Below are positions 34,001 through 47,322 of a DNA stretch of 64,000 nt, one piece after another. Source of the DNA: Delphinapterus leucas (Eukaryota > Chordata > Mammalia > Artiodactyla > Monodontidae); NCBI RefSeq assembly GCF_002288925.2, contig NW_022098031.1, positions 13,352,105-13,416,104 on the forward strand. The letters run 5' to 3'. The translations under genes and the position numbers were made by a program. The first letter of the stretch is position 1. Each line of letters opens with the position of its first letter. The notes beneath the pieces are model-generated. The model worked only from the letters and a program-made list of their open reading frames with translations. It was not told the origin of the DNA and did no database searches.

Positions 34001-35563
34001 AAGACAAAGCAAAACTGGACTGCGGAGTGAGAGGCCTTTGCAGGACCAGAGGGGTGAGCTTTGAGGACAGTCCCTCCCCCAGTAGCAAGCAGACTTTCAT
34101 TGCTTTTTAAATTCAATTCTTTTTTTTGTTTGGTAAAGTCTAAGCAAAATCTACTTTAAAAAGGGAATGCTGGCAAGAGTGGCCATTATCACATAACAGA
34201 AGAATGTATGGGACAGTAATGATTCTAGGGAAGAGACAGGGAAATTCTCCATTTGCTTTCTCCAATGCATGTGTACATATGTGGACATATCTAAGGAGAA
34301 ATATACCAGGAAATACGGTATAAGATCTTCACCACTACCACTTTCAGATATGTAGATATTTACCATATTTCTCTTACTCCCTTCAGCCACATTTCAAGCC
34401 ATGCCATCTTGATCCCATTCAGAAAATCTGAACTTTGCAAGTAAAACTATATCAGATGTTTTGCTTACAATTTTCTTTGCATTCTTTTTATCCCCAAAGC
34501 TAATTCAGGTGTGCCCTGCTTTAAGGAAGTCAAGTACAGGATACTAACACCCAAACTTGACAACATATAAATTAGGGGTTGAGAATTTGCATTACAAAAA
34601 GAGTCTGAATGTATCTTCTTGGGAGAATGACAAACATATTAAAACTAAAGCCACTTCATTAGAATAAGACTAAAATCTCCCTGAGGTTATAATGCAAACC
34701 AAAGGGAAAATACTATTTTAAGGACACGGATTCAACTGAGACATCCTTGTGATTAGGGCATTCACTGTAATAGAAGTGATCAGATATCTTTGGAGTCTGG
34801 TAAAAAAACAAAGGTCTATGACACACAGAGCTGTTGTACAAAAAGAGTTCTCCCTATGTTATACTGGGAGGGAATTATTATTTTAAATAAAATGGACTTG
34901 CAGAAAATAATCACAGTAATGACACTGTGTTTTCCCTGATGCATTTTAGATAGGAGCCCTTTGAATCAGATATTTGGTCCTGGATCATTCATTCATTAAT
35001 TTAGTAAACATTACTTAAAGTCCACTGCCCCCCACCCTAGGCTAGCTGCTGGGCATTTAAAGAATAAGTCAAAGAGGTACCTATAAGTTGTCCATGCACA
35101 GACAAGTAATCATAATAGTTTATGGTGAGTGTAAAAAGGTATTGCCTGTCTGGAAATAAGTTTTCCAAAGAGAAGTTGTGGCATAGGCTACCTCTTGCTC
35201 TTTGAGAACAGAGTGAGTTGATGTATGGTCCACCACTTCCCACCCGGTTCTATCAAGGTCAGCAGATGCAGCTTGGAAGAACAATCACAGTCCCTAAAGA
35301 TTTTCATGGTATTTTATGGCAGCCATGTTGACTGTTGACTTTGAGAGAGTTTTGGCCTTTGGACTATGCTTGGATTCAGTAAAGGATCTGGAAGGGGAAA
35401 ATGAGGAGTAGCTTTTTTTTTTAGCTTAGGATGCATGATTTCTATAGAGAGGAGAGGATAGACTTATCCAAAAGCTAGATAGACCCAAGGACTACCATAA
35501 AACTCCCTGAGAGAAACTTCCCGTACATTAGATTAGAGATAGGAAATGACAACTAGTATTTCT
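34001..35563. other. Unique DNA, nothing recognised
   Basis: About 1.5 kb with no supported gene or repeat. Short minus frames (34151-34390, 35037-35243) have no recognised domain. Confidence 0.5.
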
Positions 35564-35627
35564 TTTTTTTTAAATTGAAGTATAGTTGATTTATAATAAT
35601 TTATTAGTTTCAAGTGTACAAAGAAAC
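35564..35627 (-). mobile_element. Tiny older L1 3' end, antisense
   Basis: 'aaattgaagtatagttgatt' then 'tagtttcaagtgtaca' is an antisense L1 3' UTR of the older lineage. Only about 65 bp survives, directly next to the large L1. Confidence 0.7.
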
Positions 35628-35998
35628 CAATACTTTTTTTTTAACATCTTTATTGGAGTATAGTTGCTTTACAATGGTGTGTTAGTTTCTGCTTTATAAA
35701 AAAGTGAATCAGCTATACATATACATATGTTCCCATATCTTCTCCCTCTTGCATCTCCTTCCCACCCTCCCTATCCCACCCCTCTAGGTGGTCACAAAGC
35801 ACTGAGCTGATCTCCCTGTGCTATGTGGCTGCTTCCAACTAGCTATCTATTTTACATTTGGTAGTGTATATATGTCGATGCCACTCTCTCACTTCATCCC
35901 AGCTTACCCTTCCCCCTCCCCATGTCCTCAAGTCCATTCTCTACGTCTGTGTCTTTATTCCTGTCCTGCCCCTAGGTTCTTCAGAACCTTTTTTTTTT

Positions 35999-38900
35999 TT
36001 AAATTCCATATATATGTGTTAGCATACGGTATCTGTTTTTCTCTCTCTGACTTACTTGACTCTGTATGACAGACTCTAGGTCCATCCACCTCACTACAAA
36101 TAACTCAGTTTCATTCCTTTTTATGGCTGAGTAATATTCCATTGTATATATGTGCCACATCTTCTTTATCCATTTATCTGTCCATGAAAACTTAGATTGC
36201 TTCCATGTCCTGGCTATTGTAAGTAGAGTTGCAATGAACATTGTGGTACATGACACTTTTTGAATTATGGTTTTCTCTGGGTATATGCCCAGTAGTGGGA
36301 TTGCTGGGTCATATGGTAGTTCTATTTGTAGTTTTTTAAGGAACCTCCATACGGTTCTCCATAGTGACTATATCAATTTACGTTCCCACCAACAGTGCAG
36401 GAGGGTTCCCTTTTCTCCACACCCTCTCCAGCATTTATTGTTTGCAGACTTTTTGATGCTGGCCATTCTGACTGGCATGAGGTGATACCTCATTGTAGTT
36501 TTGATTTGCATTTCTCTAATGATTAGTGATGTTGAGCATCCTTTCATGTGCTTGTTGGCAGTCTATAAATCCTCTTTGGAGAAATGTCTATTTAGGTCTT
36601 CTGCCCATCTTTGGATTGGGTTGTTTGTTTTTTTGATATTGAGCTGCATGAGCTGCTTGTAAATTTTGGAGATGAATCCTTTGTCTGTTGCTTCATTTGC
36701 AAATATTTTCTCCCATTCTGAGGGTTGTCTTTTCTTCTTGTTTATGGTTTCCTTTACTGTGCAACAGCTTTTAAGTTTCATTAAGTCCCATTTGTTTATT
36801 TTTGATTTTATTTTCACTTCTCTAGGAGGTGGGTCGAAAAGGATCTTGCTGTGATTTATGTCAAAGAATGTTCTGCCTATGTTTTCCTCTAAGAGTTTGA
36901 TAGTGTCTGGCCTTACATTTCGGTCTTTAATCCATTTTGAGTTTATTTTTGTGTATGGTGTTAGGGAGTGTTCTAATTTCATTCTCTTACATGTAGCTGT
37001 CCAGTTTTCCCAGCACCACTTATTGAAGAGGCTGTCTTTTCTCATTGTGTACTTTTGCCTCCTTTATCAAAAATAAGGTGACCGTATGCGTGTGTGTTTA
37101 TCTCTGGGCTTTCTATCCTGTTACATTGATCTATATTTCTGTTTTGGTGCCAGTACCATATTGTCTTGATGACTGTAGCTTTATAGTCTGAATTCAGGGA
37201 GCCTGATTCCTCCAGCTCCTTTTTTTGTTTTCAAGATTGCTTTAGCTATTAGCAGTCTTTTGCATTTCCATACAAATTGTGAAATTTTTTGTTCTACTTC
37301 TGTGAAAAATGCCATTGGTTGTTTAATAGGGATTGCATTGAATCTGTAGATTGCTTTGGGTAGTATAGTCATTTTCACAATGTTGATTCTTCCAATCAAA
37401 CAACATGGTATATCTCTCCATCTGTTTCTATCATCTTTAATTTCTTTCATCAGTCTTATAGTTTTCTGCATACAGGTCTTTTGTCTCCTTGGGTAGGTTT
37501 ATTCCTAGATATTTTATTCTTTTTGTTGCAGTGGTAAATGGGAGTGTTCCCTTAATTTCTTGTTCAGATTTTTCATCGTTAGTGTATAGGAATGCAAGAG
37601 ATTTATGTGCATTAATTTTGTATCCTGCTACTCTACCAAATTCATTGATTAGCTCTAGTAGTTTTCTGGTAACATCTTTAGGATTCTCTATGTATAGTAT
37701 TCACCTGCAAACAGTGACAGTTTTACTTCTTCTTTTCTGATTTGGATTCCTTTTATTTTTTTTCTTCTCTGATTGCTGTGCCTAATACTTCCAAAACTAT
37801 GTTGAATAATAGGGTGAGAGTGGGCAACCTTGTCTTGTTTCTGATCTTAGAGGAAATGCTTTCAGTTTTTCACCATTGAGAATGATGTTGTCTGTGGGTT
37901 TGTCATATATGGTCTTTATTATGTTGAGGTAGTTTCCCTCTATGCCTACTTTCTGGAGAGTTTTTATCATAAATGGGTTTTGAATTTTTTCAAAAGCTTT
38001 TTCTACATCTTTTGAGATTATCATATGGTTTTCATCCTTCAGTTTGTTAGCATGGTGTATGACATTGATTGATTTGAATATATTGAATACTTGCATTCCT
38101 GGGATAAACCCCACTTTATCATGATGTATGATCCTTTTAATGTGCTGTTGGATTCTCTTTGCAGGTATTTTGTTGAGGATTTTTACATCTATGTTCATCA
38201 GAGATATTGGCCTGTAGTTTTATTTTTTTGTGACATCTTTGTCTGGTTTTTGTATCAGGATGATGGTGGCCTCGTAGAATGAGTTTGGGAGTGTTCCTCC
38301 TTCTGATAGATTTTGGGAGAGTTTGAGAAGGATAGGTGTTAGCTCTTCTCTAAATGTTTGATAGAATTCACCTGTGAAGCCATCATCTGGTCCTGGGCTT
38401 TGGTTTGTTGGAACATTTTAAATCACAGTTTCAATTTCAAAGCTTGTGATTGGCCTGTTTATATTTCCTATTTCTTCTTGGTTCAGTTTTGGGAGGTTGT
38501 GCTTTTCTACAAATTTGTCCATTTCCTCCAGGTTGTCCATTTTATTGGCATAGAGTTGCTTGTAGTAATCTCCCATGATCCTTTGTATTTCTGCAGAGTC
38601 AGTTGTTAGTTCTCCTTTATCATTTCTAATTCTGTTGATTTGAGTCTTCTTCCTTTTTTTCTTGATGAGTCTGGATAATGGTTTATCAATTTTGTTTATC
38701 TTCTCAGAGAACCAGCTTTTAGTTTTATTGATCTTTGCTATTGTTTCCTACATTTCTTTTTCATTTATTTGTGATCTGACCTTTATGATTTCTTTCCTTC
38801 TGGCTAACTTTGGGGTTTTTTTTTTTTGTTCTTCTTTCTCTAATTGCTTTAGGTGCAAGGTTAGTTTGTTTATTTGAGATGTTTCTTGAGGTAGGATTGT

Positions 38901-39802
38901 ATTGCTATAAACTTGCCTCTTAGAACTGCTTTTGCTGCATCCCATAGGTTTTGGGTTGTCGTGTTTTCATTGTCATTTGTTTCTAGGTATTTTTTGATTT
39001 CCTCTTTGATTTCCTCAGTGATCACTTGGTTATTTAGTAGCGTATTGTTTAGCCTCCATGTGTTTGCATGTTTTACAGTTATTTTCCTGTAATTGATATG
39101 TAGTCTCATAGCGTTGTGGTCCAAAAAGATACTTGATACGATTTCAATTTTCGTAAATATACCAAGGCTTGATTTGTGACCCAAGATATGGTCTATCCTG
39201 GAGAACGTTCCATGAGCACTTGAGAAGAAAGTGTATTCTGTTGTTTTTGGATGGAACGTCCTATAAATATCAATTAAGTCCATCTTGTTTAATGTGTCAT
39301 TTAAAGCTGTGTTTCCTTATTTAGTTTCATTTTGGTCAATCCATCCATTGGTGAAAGTGGGGTGTTAAAAGTCACCTACTATTATTGTGTTACTATAGAT
39401 TTCCCTTTTTATGGCTTTTAGCACTTGCCTTACATATTGAGATGCTCCTATGTTGGGTGCATAAATATTTACAATTGTTATATCTTCTTCTTGGATTGAT
39501 CCCTTGATCATTATGTAGTGTCCTTCTTTGTTTCTTGTAATAGTGTCTAATTTAAAGTCTATTTTGTCTGATATGAGAATTGCTACTCCAGCTTTCTTTT
39601 GTTTTCCATTTGCATGGAATATCTTTTTCCATCCCCTCACTTTCAGTCTGTACGTGTCCTTTGGTCTGAAGTGGGTCTCTTGTAGACAGCATGTGTATGG
39701 GTCTTGTTTTTGTATCCATTCATCCAGTCTGTGTCTTTTGGTTGGAGCACTTAATCCATTTACATTTAAGGTAATTATTGATATGTATGTTCCTATTACC
39801 AT
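35999..39802 (-). pseudogene. L1 ORF2 pseudogene (endonuclease/reverse transcriptase)
   Basis: ORF2p of L1 is an endonuclease plus reverse transcriptase that copies L1 RNA at the target site. Here the span (about 1,268 codons) equals full length, but it is broken into frames 39802-39365, 39283-38870, 38945-38748, 38198-37797, 37471-37181, 37045-36563 and 36256-35999. The first piece is the apurinic-like endonuclease start ('ITLNVNGLSAPTKRHRLDEW', with 'LQETHF' and 'NIYAPN'). The 38198 piece is the reverse transcriptase with '[10 protein letters not shown]' and 'RQGCPLSP'. The catalytic Phe-Ala-Asp-Asp site is destroyed: near 37703-37713 the coding strand reads Phe-Ala-Gly-Glu with a frameshift. 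The last piece is the normal C-terminus. It cannot make an active protein. Confidence 0.93.
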
Positions 39803-39869
39803 TTTCTTAATTGTTTTGTGTTTGTTTTTGTAGCTCTTTTTCTTCTCTTGTGTTTCGTGCCTAGAGAAA

Positions 39870-40770
39870 TTCCTTTAGCATTTGTTGTAAAGCTGGTTTG
39901 GTGGTGCTGAATTCTCTTAACTTTTGCTTATCTGTAAAGGTTTTAATTTCTCCATCAAATCTGAATGAGATCCTTGCTAGGTAGAGTAATCTTGGTTGTA
40001 GGTTTTTCCCTTTCATCACTTTAAATATGTCCTGCCACTCCCTTCTGCCTTGCAGAGTTTCTGCTGAAAAATCAGCTGTTAACCTTATGTAGAATCCCTT
40101 GTATGTTATTTCTTGCTTTTCCCTTGCTGCTTTTAATATTGTTTCCCTTGTATTTAATTTTTGATAGTTTGATTAATATGTGTCTCTGTGTGTTTGTATC
40201 TGGGTTTATCCTGTGTGGTACTCTCTGTGCTTCCTGGACTTGATTGACTATTTCCTTTTCCATGTTAGGGAAGTTTTAGACTCTAATCTCTTCAAATATT
40301 TTCTCAGACCCTTTCTCTTTCTCTTCTTCTTCTGGGACCCCTACAATTTGAATGTTGGTGTGTTTAATGTTGTCCCAGAGTTCTCTGAGACTGTCCTCAG
40401 TTCTTTTCGTTCTCTTTTCTTTTCTGCTCCTTGGCAGTTATTTCCACCATTTTATCTTCCAACTCACTTATCTGTTCTTCTGCCTCAGTTATTCTGCTAT
40501 TGATTCCTTCTAGAGTATTTTTAGTTTTGGTAATTGTGTTGTTCATCACTGTTTGTTTGCTCTTTAGTTCTTCTAGATCCTTGTTAAATGTTTCTTGTAT
40601 TTCCTCCATTCTGTTTCCAAGATTTTGTATCATCTTTACTATCATCATTACTCTGAATTCTTTTTCAGGAGGGTTGCCTATTTTGTCTTCATTTATTTGG
40701 TCTTGTAGGTTTTTACCTTGCTCCTTCGTCTGTAACACAGTTTTTTGTCGTTTGATTTTTTTGTTTTTGA
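39870..40770 (-). pseudogene. L1 ORF1 pseudogene (RNA-binding chaperone)
   Basis: ORF1p is the trimeric RNA-binding protein of the L1 particle. A 113-codon minus frame (40738-40397) contains the coiled-coil region ('NTLEGINSRITEAEEQISEL') and a charged stretch ('KEQKRKENEKN'). Past a break, the RNA-recognition part appears ('DTNTQRHILIKLSKIK', 40263-40072). The first visible start is a GTG, and at least one frameshift and several stops separate the pieces, so the product is lost. It precedes ORF2 by a short gap, as in other L1s. Confidence 0.85.
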
Positions 40771-40789
40771 TTGGTGGTGCTGTATTCCT

Positions 40790-42392
40790 GTCTTACTGGT
40801 TGCTTGGCCTGAGACGTCCAGCACTGTAGTTTGCAGGCAGTTGGATAGAGCTGGGTCTTGGTGCTGAGATGAGGACCTCTGGGAGGCCTCACTCCAATTG
40901 ATATTCCCTGGGGTCTGAGGTTCTCTGTTAGTCCAGCCGTTTGGACTTGGAGCTCCCACCACAGGAGCTTGGGCCCGACCTTCGGCCTGGGAACCAAGAT
41001 CCCACAAGCTTCATGGTGAAGTAAAAAAAAAAAAAAAAAAAGAAAGAAAGAAAGAAAAAAAGGAGCAGTATAATATCAAAGAATAAAAAAAAATAAAATT
41101 AGAAAGGTCAAAAATATATTAGGAAAAATAAAACTATAATGGAAACAACTGCAACAAGGTAAAATAAAACCATAACAGAAAAAAGAAGAAAAAAGAAAAA
41201 ACAAGGGTGGGGGTGGGAGGAGTGGTAGAGGGGAACAAGCCAAAAGGAGAGAACAATAACAAAGTATAAAGAATAAAATAAAATTAGAAAAATAAACGAT
41301 TTATGAGGAGAAATGAAAATATAGAAGAATCAATAGCAATGAATCAACAAGGTAAAACAGAACCCCAATCTAAAAGAGGAAAAAAAAGAAAAAAAGCTTT
41401 GGCTGTGGGTGCAGAGTTTAGGCCTGGGTGGAACTTAGGCAGAGGCGAGGTTTAGGGTGGGATGGGACCTAGGCAGGTGGGCGGGGGAATGTTTGAGCGT
41501 GGGGCAGGGCCTAAACTCAGGACCCACATAGCCGGAAAAGGCCCCGGGGGCGGGCCCTAGGTGGGGCGACGTTCAAGCGTGGGGTGGCGTTCAAGCATGG
41601 GGTTGGACTTCTGCCTAGGACCTGCCAGACAGGGCAAGGCAGCATGTCGAATGGAGGGCGTCTGGAGTGTGGAGTTAGGGAGTTTGGAGGTAGGGCCCTG
41701 GGTGGGGGTGTAGGGGCGGGGCTTGGGCTCTGCGGGACACGAGGGAGGCTCCGAGGGCCGATGATTAGGCCTGGGAGCGCAACAGCCTACCCGGTGCCTA
41801 AGTGGACAGGGAAAGCACTGGCCCTGTTCCCTTCCGTTCCTTCCCGTCCCTCCCCCAGGGTCTCCCCCAGGGTCTCCCCTGTCACCACTAGACCCCTAAC
41901 TGTGGGTGGGTCCCACTGGGTCTAGGAACTCCTCCCCTCCCCCAGCCACCCCTCTGGGGTGCTGGTCCCGGAGGTCCGGCCTTTACTTTTGCTCTCCCTC
42001 CCACTCCCTCAGGACCCACATGGCTGGAGGGGGCCTTGGTGGGCAGAGTATCAGGCCCGGGATCTCAGCAGGCTCGTGGGGGCCCAAGTGGGCAGGGGAA
42101 TCCTGGCCACGGTCCCTTTTGATCGTCTGCCCTCCCAATGGTTCCCCAATTTACCCCTTCTGGTGTGGGATCCCTTCCCCTCCACCAGCTGCCCCTCAGG
42201 GGTGCCAGTCCCCTCCCGCCTCCACTTCTGCTCTCCCTTCACTCCCCCCACACCCCACGTCCTACCTGGTGGCTGGGGGTTCCTCCTGTCCCCTTAGGTG
42301 CCCATGGTCCCCCACCAGTGCCTGGTAGGTGCCCTAGTTGTGAGGAGACGAATATTCCATGTGCTCCTAGTATGCCATCTTGACTCTGCCCT
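40790..42392 (-). promoter_or_regulatory. L1 5' UTR / internal promoter region
   Basis: About 1.6 kb upstream of ORF1 on the L1 strand. It has a GC- and CpG-rich part (about 41400-42392) and, nearer ORF1, an A-rich part on the plus strand (41022-41395; pyrimidine-rich on the L1 strand). In L1s this region carries the RNA polymerase II promoter; its activity here is not known. Plus frames of 112-140 codons (41584-41925, 41906-42328) are by-products of the GC-rich composition. Confidence 0.75.
41022..41395. repeat. A-rich / purine-rich tract within L1 5' UTR
   Basis: Starts with an A-run and GAAA units (41022-41061) and continues as A-rich sequence with repeated 'aataaaattagaaa' blocks (about 41090 and 41277). 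It may be part of the L1 subfamily's own 5' UTR or an expanded tract within it. Confidence 0.8.
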
Positions 42393-42397
42393 CAATA

Positions 42398-42649
42398 ATT
42401 TTGTTTTTTGAGAGAAAGTTTTAAGCACTGCTCACCTTCTTCTAAAATAATGAACAAGGAGGAAAAACAGTACCAAAATCGACTTCATTTACAAACAAAC
42501 ATAAAAATATGCTTAATTATCTTCGTGTGGTGGCTATAAGAAAATATATAGGAATAGAGGGAGAAAAAGGAAAAGAGGAAAAAGGAAGTGAAAAACACAG
42601 AAAGGAAAAGGAGTAAAGTTTCCTGAAGTACAAAGGGGAGCTGCTATTT
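42398..42649. other. Intergenic DNA
   Basis: Unassigned sequence to the right of the L1 5' end; a purine-rich patch lies at 42550-42615. Confidence 0.4.
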
Positions 42650-42985
42650 CTAACTCTTGCTATGTAACAAACCATCCTTAGTTTGTGATGTGAAATAACA
42701 ACCCTTTTATTTAGCTCATGGCGCTGTGGGTCAGGAGCTTGGGCTTCCACACAACATGGCAGCCTTAGAGCAATCCAACTTGTCCATGGCTTTCAGGAGG
42801 CCAGGATGGAAACCTTCTTAAGGGCTAGGCCTGGAGCTGGTGTATATAGCGTTACTTCTACCAGATTCTGTTGGTCAGGGAAGTTAGAGGCCAGCCAGAT
42901 CCAAGGGGAGGGGAAATAGACCCCAACGTCCAATGAGAGGGATGTCAAAGAATTTGAAGCCATTTTTTAATATACCACAATATTC
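42650..42985 (-). mobile_element. LTR-like repeat, antisense, unassigned
   Basis: 'cttgctatgtaacaaaccat', 'ttatttagctcatggcgctg', 'tgggtcaggagcttgggctt', 'atccaaggggaggggaaata' follow the order of the repeats at 20.7 and 52.2 kb. Confidence 0.5.
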
Positions 42986-45900
42986 AATGAAGAGATAGTC
43001 AGATCCCTACCTTTGGCCCATGTGAGGTCCACAGCTGTAATTATACAGCCACATGACAAACAGGATCAGAATCTGGGTCATTCTGGCTTCCAGTCCTGAG
43101 TAGGCCCCCTCAGCTACATCACATATATGGTTTATCCTTTTCTATATCTTGAAAAGCCACCCTTAGTAGATAATGTTACAGATTTCCTCTATAATCTTTA
43201 GAAAAATACCAACCTGCAAATCTGTTTTTATCTTTTGCTCTTTCTTGGTGATGTGCTACTTTTTTCTTTCCTTTAGTGATAGAGTAAACTCATATGTGTG
43301 GCCTTGTAAATAGTAACTTGTCCAAGGTAACAGTTTATTCCAGGAGAGCCTAAGAGAATGTTGATTGTATTTATTTTGCTACCTGTGTACTTCCTGAAAC
43401 GAGGGTGGTTTGATAAAATATTACTGTGAAGCTGCTCTGTTTTGGGTACTATATGTAAGGCTGCATTAACTAATTCCCACCAGACTTCAGGATTCATGTC
43501 ATCTGGACTCAATGAGTTGTGTATGATCAGATTTTTCAAGTATTCCTTTACCTGCGTTAACAGAGCATATATTTGACAGAATATTAAAAGATATAAATAT
43601 ATATTAAAATATATAATTTTAAGGTAATATTAAAAATATAAGGCAGCAGATGGTCAGAGTCTTGACTGGAAAGAGATCTTATTGAAAATGGTTTGTGAAT
43701 GCAGACCATGCTTTTGTTTATGCGAATGTCCTTTTAAACATTTGGTTTGATCACCAGTGGAGGTCTTGAAAGAGCTCAATGCTTGCAGAAATATGTTAGC
43801 TAATATCCTCTACCTGAAGTAACGGCTCCCTTAAAAAAAGAAAAAAAGAAAGGGTGGAGAAGTTTTCTATAACTCCTTGTTGCCCAATGTCTGCCTTGCT
43901 ACCTAAATCATGGAGGTGATAAAAACCTCTTCCTGATGCCCTAGGCCTGATGTAGCTCCTTTTTCAGTGAAGAGAGGCATGGGTTCCATCCAGTGAAAGC
44001 AAGAGGAGGTGAAAGAAAAAAGAAATGGAAAGACAAAGACTCATACCAAGAATTTCCAGGGATCTCAAGTTTAGTTCCTTTGTGTTGGGAAGACAGGTTG
44101 GTGAGAAATTGGGGCTCTGCAGTGATACCTGGAATAAGAGAGCTAACACTTTTATATGTAAAGAACAGAAAGTTCTATTTAAAACCCTGGACACCTCACA
44201 CATGTTGCAAAGGGAAACTTGGTAACGTAATATTTGAGTTTTTTCTACAGACCTTTCTTCCATGGATGCCAGTATCCTATTAACAGAGAAAAGAATGTAG
44301 ATCAGTATTTCAACAGTGACACCTAGCACCTTTCATTATTTGAGTAGTCAATTCTGGTACCCTCTCACCATTAGTCTCTGGCTGTCACCACAGAAAACAT
44401 CAGTGGAGTGGTTTGTGCAGTGTCATTGGAATGTCAGAACCCATGTCCTATCTTAGTTGGACCCATGTCCCATTTCAGTTGCTAAGGTATCAATATATGG
44501 ACAAGATGAGGTTGACAGAGCAAGCCTGGAAATTGCTTACATCTGTTACCAACTATTTGCTGCTGAGTATTTCAGGAAGGTTGACTATTTGGGGAGGATG
44601 AACCTTATCTCTTTAATACACATAACCTTCTTTGTCTCACATTAGGCCACACATCGTGTACGTAAGCACCCACCGAAGTCTAATGGCCCTGTGCTGTTTT
44701 ATTTCCTCAGGCATATTTCCTCTACTCCTTGCAGCCTTAAGCATTGTTCATTTTTCTACATATATTCTTCTTCTCTCTCCCTTCCAGTCATGCATATCCA
44801 AGTTCTCTTCTCTTTCACGTCCTAGCCCATACTTGTACTGGAAGTTGTGGCAAAGCCATTTTTGTGATTAAAATGAAGGCTTCTTTTTTAATGCCATCAC
44901 ATGAAATGTTCGGTAACTAAAAAGATTTCTCATATTCTCCAAAAAGACACTTTAAGAGAATTTTTCTTTTACGTGGAGTGCAACAATTTATTATTCTAAA
45001 GCTATATGGCTGGAAAATATGGCAGAAGCTTCCTCCACCTGCTTCTAGATGAGACTGTTTTTGGCACTCCACACAAGCGGGTCTCTCTTGGGAGACAGAA
45101 GATGATGTTATAAGAAGTAGACCAGTGTGCAGAAAATCAACCAAAGAGTAAGTCATTGACTACCAATCCATCAAAGAACTAGTTTGCCAAAAGACCAATT
45201 TTTCAACATTACTGATTCACCAAGAACTTGTTGCTTTATAGTTATTAGCATAATTGCTTGAAAAAATTCCAAGCTTAACACTGTTGGGCATCTTCACACT
45301 TGTAATCTTCACACTCTCCTTATATCAGTGCATACACTGTCACATGCACACAAAGATCCCTCCCCATCCATGTATAAAAACATTCCCAGTGGATTGCTTG
45401 TAATCCAACTCCTTCCCCTCCTGGTCAAGAAAGAAAATCTGTAAATCAAGAGCAATAGGAAAAGCAGTAGACTGGGATGAAAACATATTGGAAGATAAAA
45501 ACTCACCGTACAATTTTAAAATATCGTTGAGATTGCTGACAGCATCTTGCCTGATACCAGAATTTTTAAAAACCCGAGAAATTGTCCCTACCCTAAGTAA
45601 GCTGTATATTGGGCAGCCTGACTGAAACACACATTCCTGTTACTTTATTACTTGTTAAAAAGTTATGAATCATTAAGTGGACAAAGTGATCACTGGGCCA
45701 ATTGATTTCTTGACAAATTGTTATTATGTGAAAGAAATGTTAATGGACTCATCTAGAACATTATATAAATTCTCTTTTAAACAATTCTAGAAGCTATAAA
45801 TTTTCTCTCTGGAATTTTTTTGCTTATAAGTCTCAGTTCATGCAATTTTTTTTGATTCTCAGTAGATATACCAATGAGCTAATTGAAACAGTGAAGTCAT

Positions 45901-46789
45901 TCATCAATAAATACTTTTTAAGTACCAAACAAAATATTTTATTAGACACTTATAGGTGAAGAAAAGAGAGGAAATCCTAAAGAAACATATGATGAAAATT
46001 CTGTTTCTTACTGACTCACAAACAAAATATTCATATACTGGCTGACTTGAGAACAATTAAAAAACATCCTATCAACAAGTTCACAATGGCACTAAACAAG
46101 AGTAATGTGCAGACAGCTCTGACCTCCTTTTGGGTCATGCCCACAAGGCCCAGTGTCCACACATGAAAGCAAATCTTCTCTCCTCTGGCAGGATGTCTTT
46201 TTGTCCATCCAGATCAGACATCTTTCCAATTTTCAAAGCATAAGATATTTTTTCCCCATGCAAATCATTCTCAACCCAATAGGTATTTTTATACTTTCAG
46301 TTGTTTTACTCACATAAGTCTGTTTTGATTCTAAATTCAATAGGAAAAAAATTGACTTCAGTCTTTATATTTCCTAGCATAGACACTTGAAAATATACCG
46401 AGATAAGATTTTTTTAAATATTTGTGCATGATGATTTGAAGCAATACAGCAGGGATCAGATGTCTGTAAACATCTACTTTTGACATCATTCTTGTATGCA
46501 GAGAAAGTATGGCCCAACTTAAAAGACCAGGTGACTAACCAACGAGCTAAATGATGATCTACAGAGAATGCAGGAGGCTTAAAAAAACTGTAATTTCAAA
46601 AGATGAAAATGCAGCCAAAGGTCCCAGGGATGCATATAGAAATCTAGTCAGCGTTAGGTCCCAAGGATTTGGGCCTCTGACATTATACATAATTTTTCAA
46701 ACATGCATCTTAATTACTTGGAAATACCTTAAGAAAAATAACCAAAACATTATAACAGGTCCTGAGACATAAGAGAGTCCAAGGATTGA
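42986..46789. other. Long unique stretch, nothing firmly recognised
   Basis: About 3.8 kb of AT-rich DNA. A strongly AT-rich part with 'atatattaaaatatataat' lies at about 43597-43620. Opposed short frames near 43964-44329 and 45309-45630 are not credible genes. Confidence 0.5.
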
Positions 46790-46885
46790 GCAGTGCCGTC
46801 CTCCAGGGCAGAGACCACATTTCCTCTACTGTTTCATGTAGCAGTGTGCATAAGGTTGCTGGTCAATAAATAAATTAATAAAACA
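46790..46885 (+). mobile_element. L2 LINE 3' end
   Basis: 'ccagggcagagaccacattt' and 'gctggtcaataaataaatta' resemble the L2 3' end; weakly supported because the copy is short. Confidence 0.45.
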
Positions 46886-47235
46886 TCCCCACAGTTATAA
46901 GCTTCCTTGACTGGAGGGAGTTTTCAAATAATATTACAAATAATATTTTACAAACACCAACAAGCAAAATGATACAATTATGTAGATGGCCTTCTCTCAA
47001 ATACTTGTTGATGTCAATATAATCAGACATGGCTTACTTTCATGTATCCAGCCTTAAGTGGCTTGAGAGACTATTCAGGATTTAACTAACGTGCTGGATG
47101 CATAGGTCGCTACATTTGATCATCAGCATAGTAAGAATCAGCAAAACAGAAATGCTTGTTGTGAACATGCTTACTGTCCTCCAAGTCTATATCTGCTCTC
47201 TTGGTCCTGCCTCATATACTTTACGAGAAAAAAAA
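46886..47235. other. Intergenic DNA, nothing recognised
   Basis: No supported feature. Confidence 0.45.
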
Positions 47236-47284
47236 TTATATATATATATACACACATATATATGTGTATATATATGTATATGTT

Positions 47285-47322
<38 letters not shown>

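Larger units (their letters stand above)
35633..42392 (-). mobile_element. Nearly full-length L1 LINE, antisense, dead
   Basis: One L1 of about 6.8 kb read on the minus strand: GC-rich 5' UTR (42392 to about 40790), ORF1 remnant, ORF2 remnant, 3' UTR and A-tail (T-run at 35634-35642). The 5' end 'gagggcagagtcaagatggc' is where complete copies of such L1s begin, so it is not 5'-truncated. A 5-base repeat caata (35628-35632 and 42393-42397, approximate) may be the target-site duplication. Both ORFs carry stops and frameshifts. It is the largest single feature in the window. Confidence 0.93.

Noticed and set aside
41584..42328. Plus-strand open frames of 113 and 140 codons
   Set aside because: They fall in the GC-rich 5' UTR of the antisense L1; low stop frequency follows from composition.
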